A stretch of 38,318 nt of DNA from Prevotella sp. (lineage in GTDB: Bacteria; Bacteroidota; Bacteroidia; Bacteroidales; Bacteroidaceae), in contig JAEEPF010000013.1 in the NCBI GenBank assembly GCA_016284635.1, forward strand, positions 1-38,318. Reading direction: 5' to 3'. Of this stretch, positions 1-7,703 are shown piece after piece (position 1 is the stretch's first letter; every line of letters begins with the position of its first letter). The notes below the pieces were generated by a model, which ran no database searches, was not told the DNA's origin, and worked only from the letters and a program-made list of their open reading frames with translations. The position numbers and the translations under genes are program-made.

Positions 1-185
1 TTATCGAATGAAACCCTTGCGATGACGATGGCCGCGATGATGGCGAACATGGCGAACATGGTCAGCAATGACTTCAGGTTACGTTTACCCGTATCCTTAC
101 GTAATTGATAAGCTCCGTAGGCCTGGTTCTTACCTTCAAACACAAGGTCGACCCAGCCATTATCTATAAGATCTATTTTTCCCAT
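1..185 (-). CDS. tonB: TonB family energy transducer, N-terminal part only
   Basis: The minus strand opens at an ATG at 185 and reads 61 codons without a stop to the left edge, so the gene is cut by the window. The N-terminus contains GWVDLVFEGKNQAYGAYQLR, the cytoplasmic signature of Bacteroidota TonB proteins, followed from about residue 41 by a hydrophobic membrane anchor (LLTMFAMFAIIAAIVIA). The family transmits proton-motive force from ExbB/ExbD to outer membrane receptors. It lies 22 nt after the second exbD stop on the same strand, completing the order exbB-exbD-exbD-tonB. The periplasmic C-terminal domain is outside the window and cannot be checked. Confidence 0.88.
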   Translation of the reverse strand, partial: MGKIDLIDNGWVDLVFEGKNQAYGAYQLRKDTGKRNLKSLLTMFAMFAIIAAIVIARVSFD

Positions 186-207
186 AGTTCTTTTTCGTTT
201 TTAGGGG

Positions 208-870
208 TTACTTGACGCCAGCCTTCTCAATGAGTGCCTTATCATCGTCACTCATCTTGTCGATGTCGTCAATCACATACTTATCAATATTGCTGATCAG
301 CATCTCGTCAAGAGCGGCGACCATGTTGGCATAGGTAGCTGTCGGAAGCGGACGGATGATACAGGTCAGTGTGGGCACCTTCTCACCAGTGGGAAGCTCA
401 CCCTTCTTCAGTTTCTTCAACTGCTCCTGATACTGCTCGTCGGTCATCTTCGAGTTGTACTCGTTCTTCTTCGCATCGAGCTCCTTCTTAGCCAGCTTGA
501 TCTTAGCGACAGGGTTTATACCCTCCTCAGTCGTATGCTCATTGAGCACCTTCTCGATACCGTCCTTACCATAGGTAGTCTCCTTCACGCATGATGCGGG
601 ATCATCGTAGTTGGGCAGACCGGCCACATAGTAGATCTTGTCGTTTGCACCCAGATAGAGTGTGATGGTATGAGAAGCCTTCGTTACCTGCTTATCTTCC
701 TTCTGCAAGTTCTCGTCGTTACTTGGCATTGTCAGCTGCATGGCCTGCGGCTTTGCCAGCGTAGTACACAGCATGAAGAAGGTGATCAACAGCATCATCA
801 TGTCTACCATCGGCGTGAAGTTCACGCGGGTATCCATCTTTTTCTGCTTGGATAGATTTTTCTTTGCCAT
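208..870 (-). CDS. exbD: ExbD/TolR biopolymer transport protein (second copy)
   Basis: A 220-residue protein with a short basic cytoplasmic N-terminus, then VNFTPMVDMMMLLITFFML. This is the single ExbD membrane helix with its conserved proton-coupling Asp (D23). The rest is periplasmic and longer than classic ExbD (about 140 residues): it includes a Lys/Glu-rich stretch at roughly 125-160 (KIKLAKKELDAKKNEY) before a C-terminal region rich in Met/Asp. It starts 4 nt after the upstream exbD stop, so the two are almost certainly co-transcribed. Two different ExbD paralogues next to one ExbB is common in Bacteroidota and suggests a heteromeric complex; that role split is inference. Confidence 0.93.
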   Translation of the reverse strand: MAKKNLSKQKKMDTRVNFTPMVDMMMLLITFFMLCTTLAKPQAMQLTMPSNDENLQKEDKQVTKASHTITLYLGANDKIYYVAGLPNYDDPASCVKETTYGKDGIEKVLNEHTTEEGINPVAKIKLAKKELDAKKNEYNSKMTDEQYQEQLKKLKKGELPTGEKVPTLTCIIRPLPTATYANMVAALDEMLISNIDKYVIDDIDKMSDDDKALIEKAGVK

Positions 871-874
871 AATA

Positions 875-1492
875 CTACTCGTTTAGACGTTTAACATCGA
901 GATTGGTGATGAGCTGGAAACGGTTTTCGCTCATGTCCTGAAGTTCTGACATCATCTTCTTTACGACTGCATAAGAAGTGTTGGCGTCGCACTTGATGGC
1001 GAGCTTCATGTCAGGGTTAGCACTGCGGGCCGCTGAGACCCACTCCTGGAACTCGCTCTTTCCACCGCTGATACTGTCGAGCGGCAGACCGAGCTTCTGG
1101 ATTGCCTCTGTCATCTTCTCCGTAGAGAGGTTCAGATAGTCAGCAAGCTTACCCATGGGAGCACCCACCATAGCATCCTCGAGGAAGTGCTTTTCCTGGG
1201 TGGCGTTCAGAGTGATACCGAACTTGTCGGTCATCGTCTCCAACATCTCCTTCATGTGGTTCTTGTTTTCGGTACCCACGTAGATATTGCCGTCTGGGTT
1301 CACCAGAATGGTCAGCAGATCCTGCTCGGGTATCTTGACTTCCGACACAGAGTTAGGCGCGGTGACTTGTACTGGTTCCGGTGTCAGGAATGTTGAGGTC
1401 AACATGAAGAAACACAGAAGCAGCGTCATCACGTCTGACATTGGCGTCATGTCAATCCAGATGTCTTTTTTCTGTATCTTAATTTTAGCCAT
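875..1492 (-). CDS. exbD: ExbD/TolR biopolymer transport protein (first copy)
   Basis: A 205-residue ExbD with the helix motif IWIDMTPMSDVMTLLLCFFM; D20 is the conserved membrane Asp. The periplasmic part contains LLTILVNPDGNIYVGT and, near the end, AIKCDANTSYAVVKKMMSELQDM, which matches the usual ExbD C-terminal fold (residues about 160-190). It lies 40 nt downstream of exbB and 4 nt upstream of the second exbD. It differs clearly in sequence from its neighbour, so this is an old paralogue pair rather than a recent duplication. With ExbB it should form the proton channel that energises TonB. Confidence 0.93.
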   Translation of the reverse strand: MAKIKIQKKDIWIDMTPMSDVMTLLLCFFMLTSTFLTPEPVQVTAPNSVSEVKIPEQDLLTILVNPDGNIYVGTENKNHMKEMLETMTDKFGITLNATQEKHFLEDAMVGAPMGKLADYLNLSTEKMTEAIQKLGLPLDSISGGKSEFQEWVSAARSANPDMKLAIKCDANTSYAVVKKMMSELQDMSENRFQLITNLDVKRLNE

Positions 1493-1532
1493 TCTCTAAA
1501 TGCTTTTAATGCGTTAAAAAAATGGATAAAGA

Positions 1533-2360
1533 TTAAGCCTCGTTGTGGTTAGAATCGTAAGTAGCTGAGATAGTGAAACCGATCTCGTCGAGAGCGTAGG
1601 TCAGCTTGTCGATCTTGTTTGAGAAGAAGTTGTAAACAACGGTAGCAACCCAAGAGGTCAAGATACCAGATGCTGTGTTCACAAGGGCCTCGGAAATACC
1701 GGCAGACAGAGCCATAGAGTCAGCACCACCACCTGCAGACAGAGCCTGGAACGATCCGATCATACCGAGCACAGTACCGAACAGAGCGGTCAGGGTACCC
1801 AGAGATACGATGGTAGCGACCATAGGCATGTTCATCTGGAGAGTAGGCATCTCAAGCTGAGTAGCCTCTTCGTGAGCCTGCTGGATCTTTGCAATCTTAG
1901 CAGCCTTCTTCAGCGTGTCGTCAGTCTCAACGGTCTGGTACATGTTGATAGAAGCCATCACCACGTTACCAACGGTACCCTGCATCTTGTTGCAGAGATC
2001 CTTTGCCTTTGCGAAGTCCTGTGCCTTGATGGCAGCCTTCACGTCTGCGGTGAACTTGGCGAGGTTCATCTTACCAGAAGCGGTCTTGATGGCGAAGAAG
2101 CGCTCGATACCGAGGCAGATTACAGTGAAGAGAAGGGTCAGGATCAGACCTACCACGAAACCTCCCTTATACACTGTACCGAGAAGGTTTGCGGGATGAC
2201 CTGAGCGGTCGCCGCCGACGAAGTTGTCGGGGTTACCCATAACGAAATACCATACACCATAACCTGCAAGAGCGCAAATCACGAGGATAATCCATGCAGC
2301 TTTAACACCTTGGAAGCCCGATTTTTTAGCTGGGGCTGCAGCCTTTGTTGTTGTTGCCAT
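1533..2360 (-). CDS. exbB: ExbB/TolQ/MotA proton channel protein
   Basis: A 275-residue inner membrane protein. Hydrophobic segments lie near residues 22-41 (AAWIILVICALAGYGVWYFV), 70-92, about 178-205 (VATIVSLGTLTALFGTVLGM) and 225-245. The region TLTALFGTVLGMIGSFQALS is the MotA/TolQ/ExbB family core. An Ala/Lys-rich start (TTTKAAAPAKKSG) precedes the first helix, and a cytoplasmic segment between helices 2 and 3 carries the usual helical domain. It is first in the exbB-exbD-exbD-tonB cluster. A TATCTTTG -7 box lies about 70 nt upstream, so the cluster likely has its own promoter separate from the aminotransferase gene. Confidence 0.94.
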   Translation of the reverse strand: MATTTKAAAPAKKSGFQGVKAAWIILVICALAGYGVWYFVMGNPDNFVGGDRSGHPANLLGTVYKGGFVVGLILTLLFTVICLGIERFFAIKTASGKMNLAKFTADVKAAIKAQDFAKAKDLCNKMQGTVGNVVMASINMYQTVETDDTLKKAAKIAKIQQAHEEATQLEMPTLQMNMPMVATIVSLGTLTALFGTVLGMIGSFQALSAGGGADSMALSAGISEALVNTASGILTSWVATVVYNFFSNKIDKLTYALDEIGFTISATYDSNHNEA

Positions 2361-2431
2361 AATTGAATGATTTTAATTTTTTTAGTTATTAAAAATGAAT
2401 GTTTAAATATAGTCAATTTCAAATCACCTCG

Positions 2432-2439
2432 CAAAGATA
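2432..2439 (-). promoter_or_regulatory. Bacteroidota -7 box for the exbB cluster
   Basis: Reads TATCTTTG on the minus strand, fitting TAnnTTTG, about 70 nt before the exbB ATG. No good TTTG is seen 19-20 nt upstream, so only the -7 half is supported. Confidence 0.5.
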
Positions 2440-2496
2440 ACAATTAAAAGTGGTATAGAAGACGAATTAATATCTTTTAACTACGAATTTTTCGAT

Positions 2497-3690
2497 TTAT
2501 TTCAATTTCGCCACTATCTCCTTGATTCGTTTCATTGCTTCGATGATATTTTCGTCACTTGTTGCGTAACTCATGCGGAAACATTCCGGGTCGCCGAAAG
2601 CGTCGCCTCCGACGGTGGCCACATGCCCCTTTTCGAGCAAATACATCGCAAAGTCAGTAGAGTTGTTGATGGTTGTCTCACCATCGCTCTTGCCATAGAA
2701 ACTGGAGCACTTGGGGAAGAGGTAGAAGGCACCCTCGGGCACGTTCACCTCCAGACCGGGAATGTCCTTGGCCAGTTTCACAATCAGATCCCTGCGGCGC
2801 TCGAAAGCCTTCCGCATATCTTCCACACATTGCTGGTCGCTCGTGTAGGCAAACTCTGCTGCCTTCTGACTGACGCTGCACGGACCACTGGTGTACTGTC
2901 CCTGCAGCTTGTTGCAGCCTTTGACGATCCACTCCGGTGCGGCGATGTATCCGATGCGCCAGCCGGTCATAGCGTATGCCTTCGACACACCGTTGACGAT
3001 GATGGCGCGCTCCTTCATGCCGGGGAACTGCGCAATCGACTCGTGCTTACCAATATAATTAATGTGTTCGTAGATCTCGTCTGCCAGCACGAACAGGTCT
3101 TCGTGCTTGAGGATGACGTCAGCCAGCGCCTTCAGTTCCTCTTTGCTGTACACGCTGCCCGTCGGGTTGCTGGGCGAACAGAGGATGAGCATGCGGGTCT
3201 TCGGCGTGATAGCGGCCTCCAACTGCTCGGCGGTCATCTTGAAGTTCTGCTCGAAGCCGGCCTCCACGAATACGGGCTTGCCGCCTGCCAGGAGTACCAT
3301 CTGTGGGTAGCTCACCCAGTAGGGAGCGGGGATGATCACTTCCTCACCATCGTCCACCAGCGCCATCACCGTGTTGCAGACGCTCTGCTTGGCACCGTTC
3401 GACACGAGGATCTCGTCGGGAGAGTAGTGCAGGTGGTTCTCACGCTCCAGCTTACGGGCGATGGCCTGACGCAGGAAGGGGTAGCCGGGAACGGGCGAGT
3501 ACTTGGAGTAGTTCTCGTCGATGGCTATCTTGGCCTCTTGCTTGATATGGTCGGGGGTGTTGAAGTCAGGTTCGCCGACGCTCATGTTGATAACGTCGAT
3601 ACCCTGAGCCTTCATCTCAGAGCTCTTCTGCGACATTGCCAGCGTGGCAGAAGGTGCCAGACGCTGTAATCGATTGGATAGTTTTGCCAT
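2497..3690 (-). CDS. class I PLP-dependent aminotransferase (aspartate aminotransferase type)
   Basis: A 397-residue protein matching class I/II aminotransferases of the AspB type. Visible landmarks: SVGEPDFNTP near residue 37, APYWVSYP (122-129), SPSNPTGSVYS (172-182, N175), the cofactor-ring Asp in ADEIYEHI (D204), the Schiff-base lysine in VSKAYAMTGWRIGY (K237), and the following Arg (R245). The likely reaction is transamination between aspartate and 2-oxoglutarate; substrate specificity is not provable from sequence, and prephenate or other amino acids are possible. Length is normal for the family. It lies between ribBA and the exbB cluster on the same strand and has its own -7 box 21 nt upstream. 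Confidence 0.92.
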   Translation of the reverse strand: MAKLSNRLQRLAPSATLAMSQKSSEMKAQGIDVINMSVGEPDFNTPDHIKQEAKIAIDENYSKYSPVPGYPFLRQAIARKLERENHLHYSPDEILVSNGAKQSVCNTVMALVDDGEEVIIPAPYWVSYPQMVLLAGGKPVFVEAGFEQNFKMTAEQLEAAITPKTRMLILCSPSNPTGSVYSKEELKALADVILKHEDLFVLADEIYEHINYIGKHESIAQFPGMKERAIIVNGVSKAYAMTGWRIGYIAAPEWIVKGCNKLQGQYTSGPCSVSQKAAEFAYTSDQQCVEDMRKAFERRRDLIVKLAKDIPGLEVNVPEGAFYLFPKCSSFYGKSDGETTINNSTDFAMYLLEKGHVATVGGDAFGDPECFRMSYATSDENIIEAMKRIKEIVAKLK

Positions 3691-3710
3691 TTGGTTTCTA
3701 AATTTGGATG

Positions 3711-3718
3711 CAAAAGTA
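3711..3718 (-). promoter_or_regulatory. -7 box for the aminotransferase gene
   Basis: TACTTTTG on the minus strand, 21 nt before the ATG. The expected -33 position falls inside the GGAGTTAAA array at 3730-3766, where the minus strand reads TTTAACTCC, so the array may supply or replace the -33 element. Confidence 0.55.
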
Positions 3719-3729
3719 CCAATTTTTGG

Positions 3730-3766
3730 GGAGTTAAAGGAGTTAAAGGAGTTAAAAGGAGTTAAA
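3730..3766. repeat. 9-bp imperfect tandem array (GGAGTTAAA x4)
   Basis: Four consecutive GGAGTTAAA units, the third with one extra A, in the gap between ribBA and the aminotransferase promoter. The same unit in reverse complement forms the array at 29026-29063. Confidence 0.9.
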
Positions 3767-3780
3767 GACTATACTTTTTT

Positions 3781-3808
3781 CACTTTTCGCTCTTTTCTTT
3801 TCACTTTT
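3781..3808. repeat. 7-bp imperfect tandem array (CACTTTT x4)
   Basis: Units CACTTTT, CGCTCTT, TTCTTTT, CACTTTT in a strict 7-nt register; the last base is part of the ribBA stop codon. The unit is the reverse complement of the AGTGAAA array at 15233-15260, which also follows a stop codon closely. Confidence 0.75.
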
Positions 3809-5019
3809 TACTTCAGATGAAGTGTATGCCCCATACGGTTCTTTTTCGTTTCGAGATAGCGCAGGTTGTAGGGGTTGGGCGTCACCTCGATGGGCACGTT
3901 CTCGACGATCTCCAGCCCGTAGGCCTCGAGTCCGACGCGCTTCACGGGGTTGTTTGTCAACAATCGCATCTTGTGCACGCCTAAGTGTCGCAGCATCTGG
4001 GCCCCACAACCGTAGTCACGCTCATCGGGCTTGAAGCCTAAGTGTACGTTGGCATCGACGGTGTCCAGACCCTCTTCCTGCAGCTTATAGGCGGCGATCT
4101 TGTTCATCAGTCCGATGCCTCGGCCCTCCTGTTGCATATAGATCACCACGCCCTTGCCTTCCTGCTCGATGGCCTGCATCGCCTTGTGCAGCTGTTCGCC
4201 ACAGTCGCAGCGCTTCGAGCCGAGGATGTCGCCCGTCATACATGAGGAATGCACACGCACCAGCACAGGCTCGTCTTCGCGCCATTCACCCTTGATGAGT
4301 GCCAGGTGTTCCAGGCCGTTGCTCTTCTGACGGAAGGGCACCAGCCGGAAGTGACCGTAGTCCGTAGGCATATCCACTTCCTCGCCGACTTCTATCAGCG
4401 ACTCTTTCCTGAGGCGGTAGGCGATCATATCCTTGATGCTGATGATTCTCATGTTCCATTGTTTGGCGAAGGCCATCAGTTCCGGCAGACGGGCCATCGT
4501 GCCGTCTTCGTTCATGATTTCCATCAGGGCGCCGGCAGGGTAGAGGCCTGCCATGCGGCAGAGGTCGATGGCGGCTTCGGTATGTCCGCTGCGACGCAGC
4601 ACGCCGTTGTCCTGGGCATAGAGCGGGCAGATATGTCCCGGACGTCCGAAGGTCTCTGGTCTTGAAGATGGGTCGGCGAGTGCCTTGATGGTCTCCGCAC
4701 GGTCGTGGGCAGAGACACCGGTGGTACAGCCTTCGAGTTTGTCGACGGTGACGGTGAAGGGTGTGCCCAGCACCGAGGTGTTGTCCTGCACCTGATGGGG
4801 CAGGTCGAGTTCCTTGCAGCGGTTGAGCGTGATGGGGGCGCAGAGCACACCGCGGGCGTGGATCAGCATAAAGTTGACCATCTCGGGGGTTATCATCTCG
4901 GCGGCACATATCAGGTCGCCTTCGTTCTCGCGGTCTTCATCGTCAACGACAATGACGAACTTACCTTCCCGGAAGTCTGTCAGCGCCTCCTCGATCGTAT
5001 TTAATTTCAGTTGTTCCAT
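3808..5019 (-). CDS. ribBA: bifunctional DHBP synthase / GTP cyclohydrolase II
   Basis: A 403-residue two-domain riboflavin enzyme. Residues about 1-205 are 3,4-dihydroxy-2-butanone-4-phosphate synthase, with the acidic loop [10 protein letters not shown] (26-35) and RRSGHTEAA near 142-150. Residues about 206-403 are GTP cyclohydrolase II, with zinc ligands C260, C271 and C273 in [20 protein letters not shown] and the catalytic region [11 protein letters not shown] (294-304). These domains make the two precursors of the riboflavin ring from ribulose-5-phosphate and GTP. Both active sites look intact. It begins 22 nt after the LptF/G-like stop, consistent with one transcript. No FMN riboswitch-like sequence is evident upstream. 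Confidence 0.96.
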   Translation of the reverse strand: MEQLKLNTIEEALTDFREGKFVIVVDDEDRENEGDLICAAEMITPEMVNFMLIHARGVLCAPITLNRCKELDLPHQVQDNTSVLGTPFTVTVDKLEGCTTGVSAHDRAETIKALADPSSRPETFGRPGHICPLYAQDNGVLRRSGHTEAAIDLCRMAGLYPAGALMEIMNEDGTMARLPELMAFAKQWNMRIISIKDMIAYRLRKESLIEVGEEVDMPTDYGHFRLVPFRQKSNGLEHLALIKGEWREDEPVLVRVHSSCMTGDILGSKRCDCGEQLHKAMQAIEQEGKGVVIYMQQEGRGIGLMNKIAAYKLQEEGLDTVDANVHLGFKPDERDYGCGAQMLRHLGVHKMRLLTNNPVKRVGLEAYGLEIVENVPIEVTPNPYNLRYLETKKNRMGHTLHLK

Positions 5020-5041
5020 TCTTACACCTTATTTATATATA

Positions 5042-6964
5042 TTATGTATTGCATTTCTCGGCTTGCGAGTCGCCCAGTTCGACGACACGGGGGATGAGCT
5101 TGTTGTTGACGCGGATGATGTGCTGCAGGTCACGATAGAGACGGATGCGGAAGCGAATCATGCGGATATAGAAAAACAGTCCCGTAGGCAGGAAGAGTCC
5201 CGTGATCGCGTTCAGCCATTTGCGCTGGAAGGGACGCGTGTGGGCATGGGTGGCAATGACGGGGAACTGGTTGAGCTTCATCAGCACGTAGTTGTTCCTC
5301 GTGTACGAGAGATCCTCGATGGCCGTTTCGAGCACATTGTTGATGGATTCAATGTCGTGGTCGTCGCCAGAGTGGAAGAAGACCTTGATGGGATTCGGCC
5401 AGCGCAGCAGATGGTGCTCCTCGCCGTAGCGCTCGATGGCGATACTGATATTCTTAAGCATCTCGGCATCAAGCAGGTATTTCGGATCTTCGATGATGAC
5501 CTCCTTGCGGGTGATGTTACGCTTGGTGCGCAGACCCAATATACGGCTGACGATCTGTTTGTACAGGTCGATATTGAACACCACCGAGTCTTTGTTCGCC
5601 TTATAGGTGAAGAAGGCGGCGACGGGGGCAAGTGTCCACGTAGAGATCGTCATGCCGAAGGCGACGGTCCACTCTCCTTCACGGGCCATCTTATAACCAG
5701 AGTTGTCGAAGATATAGTAGATGATGAACACCAGCACCGACACGATGACGGGCACTCCGAGACCGCCCTTGCGGATGATGGCACCCAGCGGAGCGCCGAT
5801 GAAGAAGAAGATCAGGCACGAGAGCGACAGCGTGAACTTCTTGATGGCCTCCAACTGGTGGTGACGATAATACCGGTGCAGGCTGTAGGCGTATTCGGCC
5901 TTCATCTCCACGTCCATCTTCGCAGACTGCACACTCGACAGGGCGCTCTTGACTGCAGCCTGACGGTCAGCGGGCGACTGTCGCTCGTAGATGGAGTCGA
6001 TGGTCGTCTTGTCGGCAGCCAGCTCCTTCATCATCTTCACCGAGTCTTGGGGAGTTATCTCGGGCAGACGCAGGCTGTAGCGCTTGGCGTCGACGTAGAA
6101 CGAATAGCCCACGCTGTCGTTATGCTCCTTGATGGAGTCGACGTCGTGCAACAGCCTGCTCAGGGGTTTCATACGGGCGTCGCCGGCGATGTCGGCCATA
6201 TCTGTCATGTTCAGGCCGCTGTCGAAGTCGATGACGATGCGCTTCGTCGAGAATGTCTCACGCCGGTAGGGGATGTTGGCGCTGTTGGCGAGGTCCTGCG
6301 AACGCATGTTCTCAAACCACTCGCCGCTATAAAGAGTCAGCAGCAGATGCTTCTTCTCTTCCGTCGTCTGCATCATGCCTGAGTCGGCGAGGATGATGGC
6401 CTGGTCTTCGTAACTGCCCGTCTGGCGGTAGATCATGATACCGTAGAGCATACCAGTGTCCATATTCTTCTTCTGGACGTAGATGTTCGAGCCGGGCAGA
6501 CCGTCGTAGAACACACCCTCGGGAATCTCGAGTTCAGGACTCTTGTGCTTGACCGAAAGCAGCATCTGGTAGAACGACAGGTTGGCCTTCGGACCGATCA
6601 CGTCCTGGAAATAGTAGGAGATGCACGAGATCATCAGCACGATGATGATGAGCGGGCGGAAGGTCTGCATCAGCGAGATGCCCGCCGCCTTGATGGCCGT
6701 CAGCTCCGAACTCTCACCCAGGTTGCCGAAGGTGATCAGCGCCGACAGCAGGATGGCCAACGGGAAAGCCTGCGGCATCAGCATCAGACCCATATACCAG
6801 AAGAACTTGGCCATGATCTCGAGCGACAGTCCCTTGCCGATCAGTTCGTCGACGTAGCGCCACAAGAACTGCATCATCAGCACAAACTGGCAGATGAAGA
6901 ACGTACCAAAGAACAGCAGCCCGAACTGCTTAATAATAAATATGTAGAGTTTCTTAATTCTCAA
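5042..6964 (-). CDS. LptF/LptG-type (YjgP/YjgQ) permease, TTG start, long C-terminal extension
   Basis: A 640-residue inner membrane protein. Residues 1-125 match the YjgP/YjgQ family, with helices around FGLLFFGTFFICQFVLMMQF and LMPQAFPLAILLSALITFG, then GESSELTAIKAAGISL. A long periplasmic part follows, then helices from about 375 (KKFTLSLSCLIFFFIGAPLG). The family forms the LptBFG transporter that extracts lipopolysaccharide. E. coli LptF and LptG are about 360 residues; here a further 170 residues with another hydrophobic segment (FLPTGLFFYI) follow the last core helices. No ATG exists before residue 31. A TTG directly after an in-frame stop is the only start that keeps the first helix, and it lies inside a 7-bp repeat array. 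LptF versus LptG is not resolved. Confidence 0.88.
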   Translation of the reverse strand: MRIKKLYIFIIKQFGLLFFGTFFICQFVLMMQFLWRYVDELIGKGLSLEIMAKFFWYMGLMLMPQAFPLAILLSALITFGNLGESSELTAIKAAGISLMQTFRPLIIIVLMISCISYYFQDVIGPKANLSFYQMLLSVKHKSPELEIPEGVFYDGLPGSNIYVQKKNMDTGMLYGIMIYRQTGSYEDQAIILADSGMMQTTEEKKHLLLTLYSGEWFENMRSQDLANSANIPYRRETFSTKRIVIDFDSGLNMTDMADIAGDARMKPLSRLLHDVDSIKEHNDSVGYSFYVDAKRYSLRLPEITPQDSVKMMKELAADKTTIDSIYERQSPADRQAAVKSALSSVQSAKMDVEMKAEYAYSLHRYYRHHQLEAIKKFTLSLSCLIFFFIGAPLGAIIRKGGLGVPVIVSVLVFIIYYIFDNSGYKMAREGEWTVAFGMTISTWTLAPVAAFFTYKANKDSVVFNIDLYKQIVSRILGLRTKRNITRKEVIIEDPKYLLDAEMLKNISIAIERYGEEHHLLRWPNPIKVFFHSGDDHDIESINNVLETAIEDLSYTRNNYVLMKLNQFPVIATHAHTRPFQRKWLNAITGLFLPTGLFFYIRMIRFRIRLYRDLQHIIRVNNKLIPRVVELGDSQAEKCNT

Positions 6965-6989
6965 TTATCAATTTTCAATTATCAATTAA
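6955..6989. repeat. 7-bp imperfect tandem array (CAATTAT type) over the LptF/G start
   Basis: Units TAATTCT, CAATTAT, CAATTTT, CAATTAT, CAATTAA run in 7-nt register from just inside the permease gene to the stop codon of the START-like gene. The permease TTG start codon is made by the second unit. Confidence 0.8.
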
Positions 6990-7397
6990 TTACAGTCCGC
7001 TGGCGCGGTGCAGCCTGTCGAGGTTGCTCTCCCACAAGATCCGCAGTCCGTCGGCATCGTCGTCATCGGCGAAGTCGGTGATCAGCAGGGTCAGGTGGTT
7101 GGTCAGGTCACTCTTCCCGATGCGCATCTCCCAGTAGCTGTCTTCATCGCCCTCGGCCTCGTCATCCTCCCATTTCAGGCGGATGTGGTCGTACTTCACA
7201 TACTCTATCAGTTGCGCCTTGCGCACATCCTGTTCCGTCCAGGGCTCACCCCAGGTGAAGATGAACTCGCCGTCTCGCTCTTCCACATGGTCTGCCAACC
7301 AGCGTTCCAGCCTGTGGGCACTGCTGATCTGCTCCCACACGATGTTGTGAGACTTCGTCGTCAGGGGGTATTCGATGTCGATTCGTTGCTTTCCCAT
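6990..7397 (-). CDS. START-like / SRPBCC-fold domain protein
   Basis: A 135-residue protein starting at MGKQRIDIEYPL. The pattern is that of single-domain START-like proteins of Bacteroidota: a first strand, a helix with IVWEQISSAHRLERWLADHV, FTWGEPWTEQDVRKAQLIEY, an acidic turn (WEDDEAEGDEDSYWEMRIG), and a long C-terminal helix ending LRILWESNLDRLHRASGL. No catalytic residues can be named and the function is unknown. The reading frame stays open to 7475, but a clear promoter occupies 7446-7476, so the ATG at 7397 is chosen. It leads the minus-strand group START-like, permease, ribBA, with only 25 nt to the permease start. Confidence 0.8.
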   Translation of the reverse strand: MGKQRIDIEYPLTTKSHNIVWEQISSAHRLERWLADHVEERDGEFIFTWGEPWTEQDVRKAQLIEYVKYDHIRLKWEDDEAEGDEDSYWEMRIGKSDLTNHLTLLITDFADDDDADGLRILWESNLDRLHRASGL

Positions 7398-7445
7398 ACG
7401 CTTCCGGTAAGTGCTTGTTGTTGCTTTTGATTGTCTATTTCGGCA

Positions 7446-7476
7446 CAAAAGTACGAATTTTCTGCGGAAATACAAA
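7446..7476 (-). promoter_or_regulatory. Bacteroidota promoter for the START-like/permease/ribBA group
   Basis: Minus strand: TTTG at 7476-7473, 19 nt spacer, TACTTTTG at 7453-7446. Both boxes and the spacing match the Bacteroidota sigma-ABfr consensus. Confidence 0.85.
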
Positions 7477-7492
7477 ATATTTCCCTAAAAAT

Positions 7493-7523
7493 TTTGTTAG
7501 TTCCGGAAAAAGTAGTACCTTTG
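7493..7523 (+). promoter_or_regulatory. Bacteroidota promoter for tRNA-Met
   Basis: TTTG at 7493-7496, 19 nt spacer, TACCTTTG at 7516-7523, 24 nt before the mature tRNA. It is divergent from the promoter at 7446-7476. Confidence 0.88.
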
Positions 7524-7547
7524 CACCCGCTTAACGAAACAGATGAT

Positions 7548-7624
7548 GGCGGGATAGCTCAGCTGGTTAGAGCGCATGATTCATAATCATGAGGTCGCCG
7601 GTTCAATCCCGGCTCCCGCTACCA
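7548..7624 (+). tRNA. tRNA-Met(CAT), CCA encoded
   Basis: The cloverleaf folds fully: acceptor GGCGGGA with TCCCGCT (first pair G-T), D stem GCTC/GAGC, anticodon stem CATGA/TCATG with loop TTCATAA (anticodon CAT), and a T arm containing GGTTCAATCCC. CCA is encoded at 7622-7624. The anticodon stem lacks the three G-C pairs of initiator tRNA, so it is elongator Met or possibly the TilS-modified Ile2 isoacceptor; sequence reading alone does not settle which. Confidence 0.95.
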
Positions 7625-7642
7625 AAGAGAGAAGCAAGAAAG

Positions 7643-7678
7643 AAAAGCAGTCACGGACGATTTCCGCTGACTGCTTTT
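7643..7678. terminator. bidirectional hairpin between tRNA-Met and vanX-type gene
   Basis: AAAAGCAGTCA pairs with TGACTGCTTTT around an inner CGG/CCG stem. A-rich and T-rich flanks on both sides suit termination of both convergent units. Confidence 0.8.
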
Positions 7679-7703
7679 ATTTCGTTTCAGGCCACTCGTA
7701 AAG

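Noticed and set aside
2623..3669. Long plus-strand open frame opposite the aminotransferase
   Set aside because: It lies fully antisense to a gene with intact catalytic motifs, and its composition (His/Leu/Val-rich) is that of a shadow frame.
4814..6382. 522-codon plus-strand open frame across ribBA and the permease
   Set aside because: It spans two real genes on the other strand and has no domain features.
7398..7475. Upstream extension of the START-like protein to 7475
   Set aside because: A complete TTTG-N19-TACTTTTG promoter occupies this stretch, so it is untranscribed upstream DNA.
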